A stretch of DNA of 64,000 nucleotides from Simplicispira sedimenti (GTDB lineage Bacteria; Pseudomonadota; Gammaproteobacteria; Burkholderiales; Burkholderiaceae_C). A program made the position numbers and the translations under genes. This document shows, piece by piece, positions 62,666 to 64,000 of this stretch. Where the stretch lies: NCBI RefSeq assembly GCF_022760965.1, contig NZ_JAKVIJ010000012.1:1-64000 (forward strand), read 5' to 3'. The notes below the pieces were generated by a model. It saw nothing but the letters and a program-made list of their open reading frames with translations, was not told the origin of the DNA and made no database searches. Positions within the stretch are counted from its first letter, which is position 1, and each line of letters opens with the position of its first letter.

Positions 62666-63592
62666 ATGGCTGCAATTACCGCAAGCATGGTTGCCGAACT
62701 GCGCGGCAAGACCGACGCTCCCATGATGGAGTGCAAGAAGGCCCTGACCGAGGCCGACGGCGACATGGCCAAGGCTGAAGAGCTGCTGCGCGTCAAGCTG
62801 GGCACCAAGGCTGGCAAGGCCGCTTCGCGCGTGACCGCCGAAGGCGTGGTCGCCAGCTTCATCGAAGGCTCCACCGGCGCGCTGATCGAAGTCAACAGCG
62901 AAACCGACTTCGTGAGCAAGAACGACAGCTTCATCGTCCTGGCCAAGGCTGCTGCCGAACTCGTGGCCAAGCACAACCCCGCCAACATCGAGGCCCTGGG
63001 TGCTCTGCCCTACGCGCAAGACGGCTTCGGCCCCACGCTGGAAGACGTGCGCAAGGGCCTGATCGGCAAGATCGGCGAGAACATGTCGTTCCGCCGCTAC
63101 CAGCGCTTCAGTGGCTCCAACCTGGCCTCCTACCTGCACGGCTCGCGCATCGGTGTGGTGGTTGAGTTTGACGGTGACGCCAATGCCGCCAAGGACGTGG
63201 CCATGCACGTGGCTGCCATGAAGCCCGTGGCCCTGACCAGCGCCGACGTGCCCGCCGACCTGATCGCCAAGGAGCGTGCGGTCGCCGAAGGCAAGGCTGA
63301 CGAAGCCAACAAGGAACTGGTGGCTGCTGGCAAGCCCGCACAGAGCGCTGAAATCACCGCCAAGCGCATCGACGGCGCCGTGCAGAAGTACCTCAAGGAA
63401 GTCTCTTTGGCCGACCAGGTCTTCGTGAAGGCCGCCGACGGCAAGCAGACCGTGGCGCAGATGCTCAAGGCCGCCAACACCACCATCAAGAGCTTCACGC
63501 TCTACGTCGTGGGCGAAGGCATCGAGAAGAAGCAGGACGACTTCGCTGCTGAAGTGGCCGCCCAGGTGGCAGCCGCCAAGGGCGCTGCCTGA
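62666..63592 (+). CDS. tsf: Elongation factor Ts
   Basis: A 308-residue guanine-nucleotide exchange factor for EF-Tu. LRGKTDAPMMECKKALTEA near residue 14 is the EF-Tu-contacting N-terminal module, and the core has EVNSETDFVSKND. A CGGAG ribosome-binding site lies 8 bp before the ATG. Between rpsB and pyrH. Confidence 0.98.
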   Translation: MAAITASMVAELRGKTDAPMMECKKALTEADGDMAKAEELLRVKLGTKAGKAASRVTAEGVVASFIEGSTGALIEVNSETDFVSKNDSFIVLAKAAAELVAKHNPANIEALGALPYAQDGFGPTLEDVRKGLIGKIGENMSFRRYQRFSGSNLASYLHGSRIGVVVEFDGDANAAKDVAMHVAAMKPVALTSADVPADLIAKERAVAEGKADEANKELVAAGKPAQSAEITAKRIDGAVQKYLKEVSLADQVFVKAADGKQTVAQMLKAANTTIKSFTLYVVGEGIEKKQDDFAAEVAAQVAAAKGAA

Positions 63593-63650
63593 TCCTGCCA
63601 TTGCACCTGCCGTCGATTTTCTCAACCCCTTTTCACCTATGGAGCCTGCC

Positions 63651-64000
63651 ATGACCGTCGCCACCCCAGCCTACAAGCGGATTTTGCTCAAGCTGTCGGG
63701 TGAGGCGCTCATGGGAGACGACGCCTTCGGCATCAACCGCGCGACTATCGTGCGCATGGTGCAGGAGGTGGCCGAGGTCACCCGCATGGGCGTGGAAGTG
63801 GCGGTAGTGATCGGCGGCGGCAATATCTTCCGTGGTGTGGCCGGTGGTGCCGAGGGCATGGACCGCGCCACCGCCGACTACATGGGCATGCTGGCCACGG
63901 TGATGAATGCCCTGGCCCTGGCCGATGCCATGGACAAGCAGGGCCTGACGGCCCGCGTCATGTCCGCCATCTCGATCGAGCAGGTGGTGGAGCCCTACGT
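63651..64000 (+). CDS. pyrH: Uridylate kinase, 5' part (cut by the window end)
   Basis: The first 116 codons of UMP kinase. YKRILLKLSGEALMGDD is the amino-acid-kinase opening and VAVVIGGGNIFRG and DYMGMLATVMNALALAD are typical PyrH. A GGAG ribosome-binding site precedes the ATG. The gene continues past the right edge. Confidence 0.97.
   Translation, partial: MTVATPAYKRILLKLSGEALMGDDAFGINRATIVRMVQEVAEVTRMGVEVAVVIGGGNIFRGVAGGAEGMDRATADYMGMLATVMNALALADAMDKQGLTARVMSAISIEQVVEPY

Overview
The window is about 64 kb of GC-rich (roughly two-thirds G+C) chromosome. Protein content (NtrB/NtrC, ModE with two Mop domains, rpsB-tsf-pyrH, DUF2069 next to YihY, NrdR-GlyA) and two dispersed intergenic repeat families point to a betaproteobacterium, most likely Comamonadaceae (Acidovorax or a relative). 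That placement comes from recognising families and gene order, not from a database search.

Left part (1-8.5 kb): an RsuA-type pseudouridine synthase, an EI24/CysZ-like membrane protein and a MoaB/CinA-type protein. The nitrogen-control block follows: glnA, a small secreted protein, ntrB and ntrC. Upstream of glnA lie a well-spaced sigma-54 (-24/-12) promoter and two NtrC-like operators, one of them inside the end of the preceding gene. Exonuclease III is convergent after ntrC.

Accessory metal/tetrapyrrole block (8.5-25.8 kb): a Crp/Fnr regulator is divergent from a long one-direction cluster. It holds three TonB-dependent receptors, a NitT/SsuA-type binding protein, an exported and membrane-anchored CobN-family chelatase, a lipoprotein built of two tandem Spy/ZraP-like repeats, an ExbB/TolQ-like channel, an ExbD-like DUF2149 protein, an ABC permease and ATPase, and NnrS. 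The CobN-like, lipoprotein, ExbB-like and DUF2149 set resembles the hmuSTUV part of the Bacteroidetes haem-utilisation operon. I infer a periplasmic machine that strips metal from an imported tetrapyrrole. This is the leading candidate for an unusual system.

Accessory insert (25.8-29.5 kb): a Fic protein lies between nnrS and a second, frameshifted copy of the nnrS 3' end. After it comes an AT-richer two-gene cassette, a HipA-like kinase overlapping a HIRAN-like protein, with the look of a toxin-antitoxin or defence module.

Middle and right (29.6-64 kb): modABC-modE with a candidate Mo box; thyA, a small membrane protein and folA; an FAD-linked oxidase; DUF2069 and YihY; an alpha/beta hydrolase coupled to metY; a CBS protein; aroC; a DMT transporter; nrdR and glyA; a lytic transglycosylase; a large DUF748/AsmA-like protein preceded by three perfect hairpins; a DUF349 protein; two identical tRNA-Leu(CAG) genes; RNase R; a hydrolase with a divergent AraC regulator; the NAD(P)HX repair enzyme; a DadA-like oxidase; an amidase; and rpsB-tsf-pyrH, which runs off the right edge.

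Two dispersed repeats recur between genes: family R1 (about 35-50 bp, eight copies seen) and family R2 (about 120-140 bp, two copies).
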